64,000 bases of DNA from Chiridota heheva (lineage: Eukaryota > Echinodermata > Holothuroidea > Apodida > Chiridotidae). Made by a program: the position numbers and the translations under genes. The stretch lies in assembly GCA_020152595.1 (NCBI GenBank), contig JAIGNY010003850.1:1461501-1525500 (forward strand), given 5' to 3'. This document shows, in pieces, positions 63,861-64,000 of the stretch (the stretch's first letter is position 1; each line of letters starts with the position of its first letter). The notes below the pieces were generated by a model. The model saw only the letters and a list, made by a program, of their open reading frames with translations. It searched no databases and was not told the origin of the DNA.

Positions 63861-64000
63861 GCAATCATATAAGCATGTCACCTGTCAGTCAGAAGTTACT
63901 TTGTTGAAAAGATTATAAATTGATTATAAAAGAAATTAAAAAAAATGACTTTCCTTCCTACTTTGTTTTGTTTTCAGGATATTTTACACGTATTCATGCT

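Overview
The window looks like intergenic or intronic DNA from an AT-rich invertebrate animal genome. My guess is a marine deuterostome such as an echinoderm. The guess rests on the absence of any recognisable complete gene, on a tRNA-derived SINE with RNA polymerase III boxes, on SINE tails ending in GTGGTGCCGTTAAAC, on LINE fragments with the usual endonuclease motif, and on a very high density of short non-autonomous DNA transposons and minisatellites. I see no bacterial or viral organisation, no rRNA and no CRISPR. Nearly all long open frames are reading-frame artefacts of tandem repeats whose unit length is divisible by 3.

Layout. 0-9 kb: a 49-bp minisatellite, foldback repeats and the first members of a terminal-inverted-repeat family called here E (ends CCCTTACAG...CTGTAAGGG, interior built of AGCTTGC palindromes). 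9.7-12.1 kb: a TIR element with a 21-bp internal array, then a palindromic AGCTTGTACAAGCT minisatellite. 12.6-17.05 kb: a 2.2-kb tandem duplication full of hairpin repeats. 17.9-22.7 kb: a 36-bp minisatellite of about 130 units. 22.8-35.5 kb: nested MITEs, including two composite TTAA-flanked elements, three more E copies (E4-E6), a LINE 3' tail and a 22-bp minisatellite. 35.7-50 kb: the least repetitive part, with a few exon-like islands on both strands, a 330-bp-arm inverted repeat, a SINE and a hAT-like MITE with a perfect 8-bp target duplication. 51.3-52.5 kb: a G-rich array with quadruplex potential. 54.5-57.3 kb: two MITEs that have turned part of themselves into tandem arrays. 58.3-59.1 kb: a degraded LINE interrupted by a MITE. 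61.4-63.9 kb: degenerate minisatellites.

The recurring pattern is that short TIR elements act as nurseries for tandem arrays. Members of one transposon family (E, T or P here) share their ends, but a different internal stretch has been amplified in each copy. Family E is the best candidate for something undescribed. Its ends can be placed exactly at 23.3-23.5 kb because it sits inside another repeat whose uninterrupted form occurs elsewhere in the window.

Protein-coding content is uncertain. I list short exon-like islands with good splice acceptors at low confidence. Family letters (A, B, D, E, G, Q, T and so on) are labels of convenience for this window, not database names. Similarities were judged by eye, without alignment software.
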